A stretch of DNA of 64,000 nucleotides from Lepiota brunneoincarnata (GCA_023014365.1 JAEBUN010000027.1:62001-126000), one strand, 5' to 3'. Positions 33,023 through 45,777 are shown, numbered from the stretch's first letter. The notes: a model not told the origin generated them from the sequence alone. Numbers and translations: made by a program.

Positions 33023-34497
33023 ATGAAGAATAAGAAAAACGTGATATCATCACAAACTAATTCTCCTGCCTCAAACTTAAATGGACTTCAACAAGCCATA
33101 CAACAACCAAGAGAACTCACAGGTTCCGAAGAAAACCTTCTCTCAAGACACAAAGCCTACATTGAACTCAACCTAGGAAAAATCCCAGTTGACAGTGACT
33201 CAGACATCTACATCACAGACAATAACAAATCAGAACCCAACAAACAACCCTTAGCCCTACCAGCACCTCCCATGCCACAGCCACCGCCACCTGGACAACT
33301 ACAAATAATGGGCCACCACACAATCCCCAAAGGAGTTAGGACTCCTCGAACCTATTGCATTTGATGGAACTAGAAGACTTTTTGAAGACTGGATCTTCCA
33401 ATGTGAAGTATACATGCTTGCTAACACAACCACCTACAACACTGACCTTGCCAGGATGCTATTTGTCCTCTTGACAATGCAATCAGGAGATGCCCGAGCC
33501 TGGGCCAGACAATACCTCCATGAGAGGAATGCCCAAACCCAACAGGGACAACCAATAGCCATGGAGTCATGGGATGACTTCACTGCCAGACTCAGAGCCA
33601 ACTTCACCCCAGCAGACTGAATGTGTGTACACGCATACCAAACTCCAGACCCTGCACCAAGTGGGAAAACCAATGACTGAATTCAATTCTCAGTTCAAGA
33701 AACTTGTCCAGTCAATCTGGACTCACAGAAGATCGAACCCTGATCAATCTATACCACAAAGCAATCGACCAGCCGAATTGCCATGAAGATCAATGAATTG
33801 GAGAACCCTCTAACAACCATCACTGCTTGGTACACCTAAGCAAATAAACTCAATGACAATTTCTGCCAAATCAATGCCCTCTATGGCACCCCCAGGAACA
33901 CATTCCCTCAGAGGAACCAATACCAACCCAACTGTGGACCAAACCATCCAAACCACAATGTGCCTTATGCACAATTCTATCAAAGGAGCAATGCTCCATG
34001 TTTCACACCACGTAACCCACATGCCATGGAAATAGACCATGCCACAATGGAAGAAGGATTTGAAGATCCTTACCCAGAAATCCCTCAATTGGACTATGCT
34101 GAAGAAGAACTTCAAGACTCATGAGTTAGATGCTGTTGTCACCGGACAACAAATTAAAGCCTATCAGAACCAAGAATGCTTCCGATGTGGAGCCAAAGAC
34201 CACTGGGTTAGCAAATGCCCTCAACCCTCTCAAGCAAGATGCTTCCCAGGAATGCACACAAATCCCCCTTGCCCTGCGCAAAACCCCAACTGTCCTTTCC
34301 CAGGACAACAAAACACTTGTCCCAGATTCCCAAACCAGAATGCCCAACAATCACCACAACGCAAGTACTCCCTTGCTGTTGCAGAAGTTGCATCTCAGAT
34401 GCACCAAATGGTTGATGATCTCGACCCTGAACTCCAACAAGAACTCTACTCTGTGCTAGCTGAAGACCTGGAGATGCACCCCTTCCAGGATTTTTGA
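33023..34497 (+). pseudogene. Gypsy 1 gag
   Basis: Capsid-like region (MLANTTTYNTDLARMLFVLL, later MESWDDFTARLRANF) and a CCHC zinc knuckle CFRCGAKDHWVSKC near 34177-34218. Broken by a TGA at 33618 and by frameshifts between 33600 and 34040. The knuckle packages element RNA. Confidence 0.8.
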
Positions 34498-37400
34498 AAT
34501 GGAACACAGACCGATGTGCCCCTGCTTGTTCCCAGAAGGACACTATATATTCTCACTCTCAGAAGGACACTTTCTCAATAAATTCTGTACAACTACGACT
34601 CTCCCTGAATAAACAATCTCTCTACCTACCCATTGAGATTTGGAGTGAATGGACATCAAAACCCGTGGCCATCACTGCCCTGATAGACTCAGGAGCCCAA
34701 GGGAACTTTATCTCCCACAAAGTCATTGAATGACATGGTTATCAAACCAAATGGCTGGACCAACCAATCCCTCTCAGCAATGTTGATGGAACTGACAATC
34801 AACATGGCAAAATCCATGAATACATCAAAATCAGAACCATCATCGATGGAAGAGACTGCACACTAGAAGCATACATCACAAACACTGGTGAGAAAGATCT
34901 CATCATCGGATTTCCCTGGTTGGAACAACACAACCCTGACATTAACTGGAAAACCAAGACATTCTCTTGGAAACCCCAAATCAATCACCAAGACTTTTCC
35001 AAACTCCTCAGAACCCTATGACAACCCATTGAACTCAACTCCATTGCCATGGACATAATGGCTGGAAAAACCTCTCAACCTGAGGACAACCCAGAAGAAT
35101 ACGTCAACTTGTCAAATGTTGACCTCAACACCTTCTCTTTAGAAAGAGAAATGAACCCAATGCTTCTAACCCCATTAGAAGTAAATGCCAAAGCTACACA
35201 TGCCACAATGCTCCACAATAAGCAACACAACCCAACAAAATCGGCAAACCAAAAAGGAAAACAACTGGAATCAAACAAGGAACCACCCAAGATCCCTCAG
35301 AGATTTGCCCGATGGGCTAAAATATTCAACAAGAAAGCCTCCAAACAATTCCCACCATCAAGAATATTTGATCACAAAATTGAACTAAAGCCGACATTCG
35401 AAGCAAAATCAATGAAACCTTATCAAGTGGCACCTGCCGAAGAAAAAACACTAAAAGAATTCATAGACAAAAACCTCCAAAAAGGGTACATCCACCCCTC
35501 AAAATCCCCTATGGCATCACCTTTCTTCTTTGTTGCCAAGAAAGGAGGAGACCTCTGACCCTGCCAAGATTATCATTATCTGAATGATCACACTGTCAAA
35601 AACGCATACCCAATCCCCATGATTTCCTCTATCATGAATAAACTTAAAGGAGCTAAGTACTTCACTAAGCTTGACATCTGCCTAGGATACAATAATGTCA
35701 GAATCAAAGATGGCGACCAATGGAAAGCAGCGTTCAAGACTCCCATGGGTCTTTTTGAACCGACTGTAATGTTTTTCAGACTTTGCAACAGTCCTGCAAC
35801 ATTCCAACATATGATGGACACGCTGTTCTCTGAGATAATGGAGAAAGGAGGAATCATCATTTATATGGATGATATCCTAATCTATGGTAAAACCCAAGAA
35901 GAAACCGACTGACTTACAGAAAAAGTACTGCAGATCCTGCAGGAAAACGACCTCTACCTTAAAACAGAGAAATGTGAGTTCAACAAACAATGACTTGAAT
36001 ATCTCAGCATGATCATCACACCAGACAAAATCAAAATGGATCCAGGAAAACTCAAGGGAATAGAAGACTGGCTAGTGCTGAAAACAGTCCAACACATTTG
36101 GAAATTCATCAGATTCTGTAACTTCTACAGGAAGTTCATCTGCAGCTACTCCCACCACACCAAACCCCTCAATCAACTCCTATCCAAATCGAACAAATTT
36201 GAATGGAAAGAAGAAGAACAAAAAGCATTCGAAATGCTCAAGAATGAATTCTTAAAAGAACCAGTACTCCTCATGCCCAACTCCACAAAACCCTTTGAAA
36301 TAGAAGCCAATGCTTCCAAATTTGCATCAGGAGCTGTCCTGTACCAACACAACATCAATGGAATATGGAAACCCATATCATCTCATTCAAAGACATTTGG
36401 ACCAGTGGAATGCAATTATGACATCTACGACAGGGAACTTCTCGCTATTATCCAAGCACTTGAAGAGTGGCACCACTACCTCCTTGGCAGCCCCCATACC
36501 ATCTGTATCAGAATGGACCACCAGAACCTCACATACTGGCGTAAACCCCAGAAAATCAACCACCAACAAGCACGATGGGTCCAGACCCTCACAGACTACA
36601 ACTTCAAACTAGAACACATCCCAGGATCAAAGATCCCTGCACCAGATGCTCTGTCAAGATGCCCAGACCATATCCCTGATGAGGATAACGATAACAAAGA
36701 TGTCACCTATGCTTCCAAACAACCTCTTTGTCACTGCAGCTGACATAGAAGATCAAGACTTAGTCACAGTACTCCCAGAACATCTCTTTATTGCCACCGT
36801 CAATATGAAACTCCAAGAAAGAATCACAGAATCACCTAAATATGATGCTAGAACCACTGAAGTGTTCAAACTCCTAAAAGAAACCCACACTAATGCTGCC
36901 GATAAAGACTTTGGAACAGTTCTGACCCCAAATGGTTCACTCCTCACATTCCAAGAACGTGTCATCATTCCAGAAGACCTCCAACTCAGATGCAATGTCA
37001 TCGCAAGATACCATGACCACCCCACATGTGACCACCCTGGAGAACAAGAAACATACTGCCTCGCCAAGAAAGAAGTATATTGGCCAGGAATGTTGACATT
37101 CATAAAGAATTACATCAAAGGCTGCCCCGAGTGTCAGCAACACAAAATCATATGCAGATTGGATCATGCACCAACTCAACCGATCCCTCCACCATCCTCT
37201 AAATGCCCATTTGCCCAGATCTCATGGGATCTTATCACTGGTCTACCACCTAGTGCCGGCCATAATGCGATATTGTCTGTGGTGGACCACGGCCTTACGA
37301 AGGGGGTAATTTTCATCCCAACCTCAGATTGATCAAATGCCAACAACATCAGACAACTATTAATAGAAAAAGTCTTCACTAGATTCGGATTACCCAACAA

Positions 37401-38300
37401 AATCATATCAGATCAAGACCCCAGATTTGCCACCAACTTCCCTCCGAGAACTAGCCAAATGCTTCAACATCCAACAGGCATTCTCAACCGCATACCATCC
37501 CCAGACAGATGGTTCCACCAAATGATATAATCAAGAAATCAAGACTTACCTCACCATATACTGCACCAGGAATCCCCTTGACTGGTCAGAAACCCTCCCT
37601 ATCACCTGAGTTTGCACACAACTCCAAAATACATGCCTCAAGGCAGAAATCCCCATTCAAACTAATTATGGGATACAACCCTCCGCCAATACCCATGGTA
37701 ATGGAAACATCAAACTTTCCATCAGTAGATGAATGCATCAGACTCCTTGATGATGCCAGAAAAGAAGCACACATGGCACACCAATTCTCTGCCAACATTA
37801 TGAAACAAAGAACCAGAAGAACTGTCAAACCCCTTGAAACACATCAAAAAGTATGGCTAGAAGCCAAGAACCTCAAACTACCCTTCATCTCCAACAAAAT
37901 ATGCCCCAAAACGACTAGGACCATTCCCTATCTTGGAAGTCTTATTGCCACTCACATACAAATTAAAACTTCCGATCAAATGGAAGATACATCTGGTGTT
38001 CCACCGAAACCTTCTAACCCCATACAACGAAACAGAAGCATACAGACCTCATCCGACACCACCGCCACCAGACATCATCAATGAAGAAGAAGAATACAAA
38101 ATAGAAGCCATTCTCAATCACTGCTGATACCATGGAAAACTCCAATACTATGTACATTGGAAAGGATACTCCCACACAGAGAATCAATGGATATCCGAAG
38201 AAGAACTCCGCAATAACACCAATGAATACTTGGAAGAGTATAAAGAAGAACATCAACTTAACAGCAACAACCAGGAACTACCCAGAACCTACCAGAAGCA
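34494..38300 (+). pseudogene. Gypsy 1 pol: protease, RT, RNase H, integrase, chromodomain
   Basis: Protease ALIDSGAQGNFIS near 34680. RT from about 35400 with [15 protein letters not shown] and catalytic [10 protein letters not shown] near 35860. RNase H near 36290-36660 (IEANASKFASGAVLY, DRELLAIIQALEEW). Integrase zinc finger (H, H, then CPECQQHK) near 37010-37145 and core from about 37200 (ISWDLITGLPPSAGHNAIL). Chromodomain LQYYVHWKGYSHTENQW near 38140-38200. Premature TGA codons (for example after KKGGDL, EETD, FNKQ and STK) and a frameshift near 37440 inactivate it. Confidence 0.88.
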
Positions 38301-38330
38301 ACTTCGCTCTACCACCAAACATACTCAACA

Positions 38331-39356
38331 ATGTCCATGAACAACCTTGACCTTGTCTGTCCCCAATCCACTCCCCCCTTCTCCTCTTCCTCCACCACCT
38401 CCTCTGTCATCATCATTGATGATCCCAACGTCGAAAGAAACTCCCTGACTCCAATCCCAAGACCATGCCCATTCACACCCTCCAATGCCTTCATCAACAT
38501 CAGAGATGAAACTCCCAACCCCAATGCTACACCCAAACCAGAACCAGTAGCTGTCCTACTGATCAACTTCCACACAGCTGGAGTAAAAAGTATAGAACCA
38601 GTCACAACAAGCATAGAAGACTTATGCACCATTGCCTCCACCCAATTCCTCACCGACAAAGTAAACAAAGCCCCCATCAGCGATTGTGACTGAGAAGTAT
38701 GGTCAAACTATACCCATCATGTCAGACAAATGAAGCTCCTCCATGACGCCTTCCACACCCAACGAAAGTGGACCAAAAACTATGAGGCATTCCTCCTCAC
38801 TTGCCAAGGACTCATGTCTCAAATGCCAAGAAAGAAACAAACCAATGTGACACCCCCCACCAACAAAAACATTCCAACTCCCACATTGGGAAGAAAGAAC
38901 CCCATCAGAAGTAACAACCCCTTCCATAAAAATACCACCAAACCAACCCCAATACAGAACTCCCCTCCTCCCATTCAACAAATTCCAAACCTGAAACCCA
39001 ATGACAGATCCTGATGCATTCAATGCAAACAAACCAGACACTGGGCTATAGACTGCCCCCAATTTGCATGCCTGGGTTGCAAACAATATGCCCCTGGCCA
39101 CTACTCATACGATTGCATCAAATATAGATGCCCACATTGCGGAGTATTCCAACCCCACCACAAACAAACTGAATGTCCCTCAAAAGGAACAAGACATACA
39201 CCTTACAATAGACCTATGGCAGCTCAACCCCAAAACACTCTGTCGCTCCATTACCAATACTCAGGCCTCAAACACCCTGAAGAAGATGACTTTGATGATG
39301 GATATGATAACATTGCCATATTGAACATGTGTGGAGAACCAGTAGGAGATTTCTAA
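38331..39356 (+). pseudogene. Gypsy 1 additional 3' ORF with three zinc-knuckle-like motifs
   Basis: One frame of about 341 codons between chromodomain and 3' LTR, interrupted only by two TGA codons (38691 and 39012). The first part is proline/serine-rich. The C-terminal part holds CIQCKQTRHWAIDC (CX2CX4HX4C), CLGCKQYAPGHYSYDC and CPHCGVFQPHHKQTEC (both CX2CX6HX4C), then an acidic tail and a stop. It differs from the gag knuckle and is not a repeat of it. Nucleic-acid binding is inferred. Confidence 0.6.
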
Positions 39357-39429
39357 ACTCCACCCAAACACAACAGAAGGAAAAAGATGTAAATGGTTAT
39401 AGTGGAATATAACCTTAGAAATGGGGTAA

Positions 39430-39848
39430 TGTTATCAGAAGTCCCCTTAAACCCCCTTATCAGAAGCCTCACTGGAAGGAACTCTTATCAGAAGCACCCA
39501 ATGTATATAAATAGATAGAAGACCTGTCATCCTGAAACCATCAGAAGTACCATCAGAACAATCTATACTTAGATAGATAAGGATATGACTCACTTACCTG
39601 GGTCCAGATATATATAGTAGGAGCACAGCCACACATAGTAGTATATAAGGATACTGTACCATACCCTTGTATCCTTATCTTAGTGTTATAAAGTTCTTGC
39701 CTCCTATACCTCTTTGCCCTTAAAACTGGCTGGACTATAGTGCTCCATTGTCTCCAAGTCATGCCTAGTAGGACAGGACCAAGTCTGTATAGACATCCTG
39801 CCATGAACTGCCATGCTACTCAAGAGCAAACCCCTAACCTGGGTAACA
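39430..39848 (+). repeat. 3' LTR of Gypsy 1
   Basis: Starts TGTTATCAGAAG, ends GGGTAACA. Preceded by GAAATGGGGTAA as the polypurine-tract candidate. Confidence 0.92.
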
Positions 39849-42800
39849 TGCAAAGCAAGTGGGTGCACATTTTGTGTGGTCCTTAGCATGGAAATTGTCA
39901 ATAATGAATAATGTGTCAGCAAAGAAATTGGGCTCCCAAAGGAGGCAGTATGAACACAGGGCACAGGAAAAGTTGTAAATAACTCTCTTGGGTGCCTTCA
40001 GCCAGCAGGTGATCATTGTTGAAAATATGTCATTCCTCCCTTCACTATCTGGAATACAATGAAACCATAGCTGATGCTATGTGTGCACCAGGCCACCATG
40101 ATGCCACCAGTAAGGCAACATTTGCTATAGGTTGAGCAATGTTTGCTGCATCCTGCTTTTGCCACATTTTTGGGTCCCTCAGTTACCCTCTGATCTGCCT
40201 TCTTGTGCTGATCATGAATGAGGAGGGGATACATGGGGTATTCATGTATTTTGGGCATGCTATAAAAGCATCCAGTCTATGTGAAATCAATCTATACTTT
40301 CCAAGTGTGGCAGGGTACGATCTGTTAAATAAAGTGACAGATCACTTATTAGTTAGTAACGAATTATGATATATAAGTAATTAGTTGTTATGTACACCCA
40401 TCCCTTGGGGATGTCAATTAGTGGACACCGAGTTTCATGCCTTGTGTCCATTTTGACAGGATGGGACCTTAGACTAGCCAAATCCTATTATGTGAAGGGG
40501 AGTTACATATGAAGAACCTTTACACTTGACCAAATCAGTGGGCTTATCAAATCACACTATTATTAACAACGTGTGAATACATCAGTGATTGTTGATCAAC
40601 TCAAGCTAGTGACTAGTGATCAGTGTGTCACTGATACTATTGACTCTACTCAGTTCAATACAATCCACTCACTGTTTCCCAGTGGGTACTTGTGGATTCT
40701 CATATCTCAGCTATCATGCTGACACTGGAGTTTGCGAGAAGATGGTCCAAGACAACTGGAGCATGCTCACATAACTGCATGCATATTGAAATGAGCATGG
40801 AAGGATATCTGTGAGCCTTGTTGTATTCTGACTGGAGTAGCTGGTAGATGTGTGGGACCACAATCAAAAGTGAAATCATCGCAGGTTTTGGCAATTGAAG
40901 GAACACTTCCAGTGCTCAAAGCCCTTGTTGGTTGACCATTTGTAGATTTGACTCTTCAGCCACAATCTAGGGTTGGGTGAGCATAGGCAAATCTGAAGGA
41001 CTCAGTTGGAGGTATACCTGCTTGAAGAACTTTGTGATCATGCCAGGTGGTTTGATACCTCGATGGTAGACATCAATTCCAAAATGTAGCTGAAAAAGAT
41101 TGCCCAAGGCTTGACTGTACTGGATGAGCTGTTTTGTAACCAATGATATGAGGTCCATGTGGTTTGAGACAATGTTGATGGTGTGTTGTGGTGCAGAGGC
41201 TGATTTAGTTGGGGAGATTTGTGTGGTTGCTTTCTTGGTGATTTTGGCTAGAGGTTCCATTGCGATGATCTTTCAAACATGTTTACAAAGACCACTATCT
41301 GGGAGGGCTTGCTGCTTTGGAAAGTATTTTGTGGCAGGACAAACAGGTGATGATGATGAGGTGGTTGTAGGTGGTTTGAGCAATCCTGAAAGCTGTCCCC
41401 AGCTGAATGCAAGGGACACTCCATCCCAGATCACATTATCAGGGTGAGGCCCACAGTTGGGACAGTGAAAGTCACCTTCCAGCCTCTGCAGTCTTGCATA
41501 AGCAAACCAACAAGATCAGAACAGGTCCTTTCCAATAAATCTGGTTCCTAAGGTGTATGCATATCAGCTTGCAACAACCTCACACCAGGCGTCGAAGGGT
41601 GTCTTGGATGATGTATATGTACTTGTGTAGTCATCAAGAAAATCATGAGTGAGTAAGGCTGAATTATTGTAATTGAAGATGCCAAATTCACAGGAGGTTG
41701 GGTCTGATGTATTTTCAATGAGAAGTGGGACAGCTAGGGCATGCTTGGAGTTCTATAAGACAGGGGAAAGAGCTGATGAGGGTGTAAACAATTGTTTGTT
41801 GGGTAGTAGTGGGTCGTGACTCATTATAATACAATTGCTGGGTTGTGGAACAGTTGCAGGATGACGTTGGTGCTAAACAAAAAACATGCCTCTCCAGTAG
41901 CTCTCTGATTGGGGTCAGCTGAGGGTACAAAGCAGGATCAGTTGGTAGGGAAGCCCATATAGGTGGTAGGATTGGTAAGTATGAGACTGCTGTTTCCTCA
42001 TTGATCTTGCAAATGGTAAAATCACCTTTTGTATCATCAGTACATAGTGCTTTCTTTCAGGAGGTATTCACTGACCAGATTGACTTGTAGCATCATTTAA
42101 CTCATCCAAATTTACTTGTAGGAGGCAAGAGAACTCAGCTCTCGACTGCTTGATGTGAGAACAAAAGCTGCCTTGGTGTATCTGATCCTTAGAATCCTTG
42201 GTACATGACCATTGTCCTTCTCCAGCATCAAGTCCTTCATTGATGACAATTGCTCAGTTCATGGGTGTACTTGATGAATTTGTTGTCACTGTAAATATAT
42301 TCTTGTAGATATCCCTGACAACCCACTCATGACAGAACATGACTACAGGTATTTCTTTACTAGTGTCAATAATAAGTCCAAGACCAATGCAGCTGATCAC
42401 ATACTAGAAGGATAATGCATTACCAAGACCATTGAGGAAAACTTTTCCCCATAATACTTGCACATGAAGTGCTGGTGAAGGCAGTGATTCATGGGACATT
42501 GACAAGCAATCCTGACAATGCCTCCAACATCAATGAATTGTAAATGATACCAGTGTGACTAGAAGTGACCATGAGAAAGAAGCAAAAGCTAACATCATGG
42601 TAAGTCACATCATAGTCTGCAACTGCTTTGCATCCCATCCTTGCATGACACACAAGTTTCTCACAATCTGATCATAACTGGCACATCCTCCTAAGACTGC
42701 ATCCACATACTCCACAAATTCTGAGTTGTGTCCCTCTGTAACCTCCAAACTTTGGTGAAAATCAACATCTGACCCAAAGTCAAGGATTGGGTTGATTTCC

Positions 42801-42876
42801 AGGCCATCCAATACTGAAGTCGCAGTTGTATCATTGCTATGTTGAGTAAGTTGGTGTGTCTTTTCCTCTGTGCCAA

Positions 42877-43273
42877 TAACTCACTTGACTGTATTTGCTT
42901 CCTTCTCAGGTGGATTCTGATCCTTCTGATCCTTTCGTTTGCTAACTTTCATCTTTGTTTGCTTGGCACGAGGTTTGCTATCACTGGTCCTCCCTTGTTT
43001 TGTGGGGCTCACAGCCCTGGAGATCTCTGCTACTTTTGAAAAAATAGACAAGTGGGGTTGTTGGCCAGCAGAGAGTGGAAGGCTGGGATATTTCTCTAGG
43101 GATTGACTGCCAGTACCTAGAGTCTTAAGAAATCAATGTTTTGGATGGTCCATGGTGAGTACCAAGTTGCTACAACCAGCATCCCCAGTTCAAATCCACC
43201 AGGATCATCAGACTTGTATGATCCCATTCTTTTTTTTTCTTGACCTTCTCTATCTCATCCTCATACAATCACC
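42877..43273. other. Intergenic, no gene supported
   Basis: Contains short T-rich stretches (for example 43228-43239) and no recognised feature. Confidence 0.3.
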
Positions 43274-44929
43274 ATGCCACCCTCTCCCTCGAAGAAATTA
43301 GCTGCACATCCTCAGCAGAAACCCTGCCAACCATACCATTGCCACAAATGCCCAGATCAGCCTCTTCTCCAGGATTGTGCCCTCCATGGCAAAAAGGTGA
43401 GGAGCAGCTTGTTTGTGAATTTGAGAGCATCTAAGCCAATGATTCTCAACCAGAGGAAGAGTACTGCTGCACATCATGGAGTTTTACCACCCCAGAGTCC
43501 TCAGCCAGGCAGTGCTTCCCCTGGATACTCACCGCAGGGGTTGCAGAATGAAGGGAGTGAATCCACCAACTCTCCTTGAGGGAAGGGCATTCAAGAGGTT
43601 CGATTGCTTCCCAATGTAAGTATTTGACTAGCACAAATCTCTTTGATCATCAGAAAAGCTGACATTTCATAATTGAGGATGACAACATTGATCTCTGTCT
43701 ACACAGACTTTGCACTAATGATACACATGATAACACCAGCCAAGCTGCTCCTGAGGTGCATAGCTCAGTGTCCCAACTTGCCATGGAAGCTGACATTTTG
43801 TAATCAAGGATGTTATCAAATCTTGTTTGCACAGACTTTGCACCGATGGTACATACATGTGACAATGCCAGCCAAGCTGCTCCTGAGGTGCATAGCTCAG
43901 CATCCAGACTTATTTGAAGCTGACATTTTGCATTCAAGGATAATAATATTGACCTTTGTCTACACAGGCTTCATGTGGATGGCACATGTGACAATGCCAG
44001 CCAAGCCACTCCCAAGGTGCAATGTTCAGTGCCTCAACTTATTTGAAGCTGGCATTCTGTCTCCAAGGATGATTATGCTAGTTGTTGTTTACAGCACCTG
44101 CATGTGGATGTGGATGTTACACCTAATAATGTTAGTCAGGCTACTCCTGAGGTGGGTATTTCAGTGCCCTGAGTTCTCATTTTGTACATCTACCATCCTG
44201 TTCATTAGCATACAGCTGAGGGCACTGCCTCAACCAGCAGCAAAAACACAATCTTAATTGATAACAATGATTCAGACTGGACCAGTGATAGTGAAGACAA
44301 TGATGACAGTGGGAAACATGGGCTCATTGAGGGCATCATGAGGGGAAATAATGTATTCAGTAAATCCATAATGATATTCTCTGTGATCCCTCTGATACAT
44401 CAGCCAGAGTGCCTCAAGCAAACACAGGCATTACATTTACCTTGTGAAAATTCTTCTCAGGCTCAAAAACACTTTCATCATGTTATTCAGCAGGTTCTTA
44501 CTTGGGTGAGGGTTGGGCATAAATTTTGATTTCAGCCTTCTGAATAGTTCATTTGCTCTTCAGGTTGAGGGCTTAGCAGCTGAGACAGGCTGCTGGATTT
44601 ATCTTGCAGCCCAACATGCAACTGCTGTAACCCCTTTCATCCACTATATCTTGCCTCAACTCTATGCTGAAGCTGGCCCTGAGCTTGACATCATTCACAC
44701 TAATTTTTCAGTTCTGATGAAGACTCTGGTTATGTCACATTGTTGTCAAGTCATGGACCTCATGCTGGAACTGGAGGACAAGGGCCAAGAACTGAAAGTG
44801 AAGAACCAAGAACTTGAAGTAGCCAAGAGGATGGCCAAGGAGGTGAGTCAGCAGGTGGTGGCACAAAGGGTGGAGGTAGCTCAGAAAGAAGCTATTATTG
44901 CTGAGCTCATGGCCCAGCTCTCAGCATAA
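43274..44929 (+). CDS. Hypothetical protein with acidic region and C-terminal coiled coil (exons uncertain)
   Basis: The 3' end is well supported: an exon reading through SDWTSDSEDNDDSGKHG to HHVIQQVLTW joins, by a GT-AG intron at 44504-44562, to VEGLAAETGCWIYLAAQHAT and then a heptad-like helix (LMLELEDKGQELKVKNQELE, VAQKEAIIAELMAQL, stop). A possible first exon is MPPSPSKKLAAHPQQKPCQP followed by CHKCPDQPLLQDC, a zinc-like pattern. The middle (43659-44175) consists of four degenerate ~130-bp tandem repeats whose open frames contain stops. Family not recognised; it could be a decayed transposon-associated gene. Confidence 0.4.
43659..44175 (+). repeat. Four degenerate ~130-bp tandem repeats
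   Basis: Units begin near 43659, 43790, 43917 and 44047 with GCTGACATTT-type sequence, followed by a TCTACACAG-type segment and CCAGCCAAGCTGCTCC...GAGGTGC. The units diverge progressively. Translations of successive units are alike (AKLLLRCIAQ, AKPLPRCNVQ), so the array may derive from a coding repeat. Confidence 0.7.
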
Positions 44930-45037
44930 ATTTGTCAGCTTGCATTATTTATCTTAAATACATAGAGTTCTAGATTCATGGAGATCTGTACTGTAAGCAA
45001 GGAATGAGGACAACTGAGCAACTCCAACTGCCCAGGT

Positions 45038-45057
45038 CCCCCCCCCCCCCCCCCCCC
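45038..45057. repeat. Homopolymer of 20 C
   Basis: Uninterrupted run of C just downstream of the coiled-coil ORF; length is likely unreliable in assemblies. Confidence 0.9.
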
Positions 45058-45271
45058 AAACTGATGATGTTGTCATGTAGGTTGTAGAGCTGGCATTCAT
45101 ATGAGCTTGTGGCCAAATGAAAAGGTGATTTATATCAGCAAATGATGAATCCTGAGGCCAAACCTTACCAGAGGTAAAGTGCTAAACCCTGTGCTTTCTA
45201 AAAGCAAAAGAAGCTTGTCATCGAATTCACTCATGCTGCATGTTCTGACCAATCACAGAGAGACTATGTCC

Positions 45272-45777
45272 CTAAGATGAGCATCCTGATCTGAGTAGTT
45301 GTATAACAGACCATACTGGCATTTCTAGTGACTGGCATATGAGATCAGGAATAGATTTATGCATCCATACAAGTCCCACAGTGGTCTGGGGAAAGCAGAG
45401 GGAATAGTAGTCAAAGACATGGAGCAGGTGATTTAGGTCTTCATGATAACTGTCACTGATTTGTAACCCACCAAAGTCAAAGACACAGAAGGTTGCATAC
45501 TCAACCATGTTTCTTGATGTGTAATAAAACTGCAGGCACTGCTGGGTGGCATCATTGGGTGAAAGTACATCTAGGACAGAATGGAGTTTGCACAGTGTAG
45601 AAATCACTCCAGGTAATGCCAAGAAGGTTGGAGTGGAACAGTGGGGTGTAGTGGTAGCTGGTTGAACCATCCCCAGTGAGCTTGAGTAGCTGATGTGTGA
45701 CTGGCCATATACTGTCAGGTACTTCAGAGAGGATCTGCATGTAGAGATCATCAAGACCCTCCATTGGACTGTACCAT
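45272..45777 (-). pseudogene. NLR-type (NACHT) gene fragment, downstream part
   Basis: The reverse reading MEGLDDLYMQILSEVPDSIW, followed by NLLGITWSDFYTVQTPF, matches the region after the NACHT core in Agaricomycete NLR-type proteins (LDxLYxQILSxVP and LLGIT..DFY patterns, recalled). Continuation is in another frame with stops. Cut on its upstream side by a reverse LTR at 45778. Confidence 0.6.

Larger units (their letters stand above)
31962..39848 (+). mobile_element. Ty3/Gypsy chromovirus 1, complete but decayed
   Basis: TG...CA LTRs of 418 and 419 bp at both ends, flanked by the perfect 5-bp target duplication TGCAA (31957-31961 and 39849-39853). Internal order: gag with zinc knuckle, aspartic protease, RT, RNase H, integrase, chromodomain (the chromovirus order), then an additional zinc-knuckle ORF before the 3' LTR. 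The LTRs differ at roughly 17 positions, mostly transitions. Ten or more in-frame stops, all TGA, plus at least two frameshifts interrupt the genes. Confidence 0.93.
31771..42876 (-). pseudogene. KDZ-transposon-associated cysteine-cluster (CxC)-like gene, split by a Gypsy element
   Basis: C-terminal part: ADTLFIIDNFHAKDHTKC ends at 39849, and the frame resumes after the 7.9-kb element with NTSTAECGN, RKAVSYMGEW and FLSIMNR, ending in TAA at 31771. Upstream: LTGGIMVAWCTHSISYGF near 40100, a hydrophobic exon near 40700-40906, MEPLAKITKKATTQ near 41260, and a zinc-type block (HCPNCGPHPDNVIWDGVSLAF) near 41390-41490. The FHxxxHTxC and AECGN..I..RK.VSYM patterns are those I associate with an expanded Agaricomycete family found with KDZ (Kyakuja-Dileera-Zisupton) transposons; that assignment is from memory. 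Exons above 41500 (for example MDGLEINPILDFGSDVDFH at 42811) are less certain. Gene inactive through the insertion and probable decay. Confidence 0.55.

Noticed and set aside
33023..39356. TGA read as an amino acid (alternative code or programmed readthrough) in Gypsy 1
   Set aside because: Intact nuclear genes such as SDH1 use TGG for Trp, the DIRS recombinase ends at a TGA, and the Gypsy sites look like former CGA codons; mutation is the simpler explanation.
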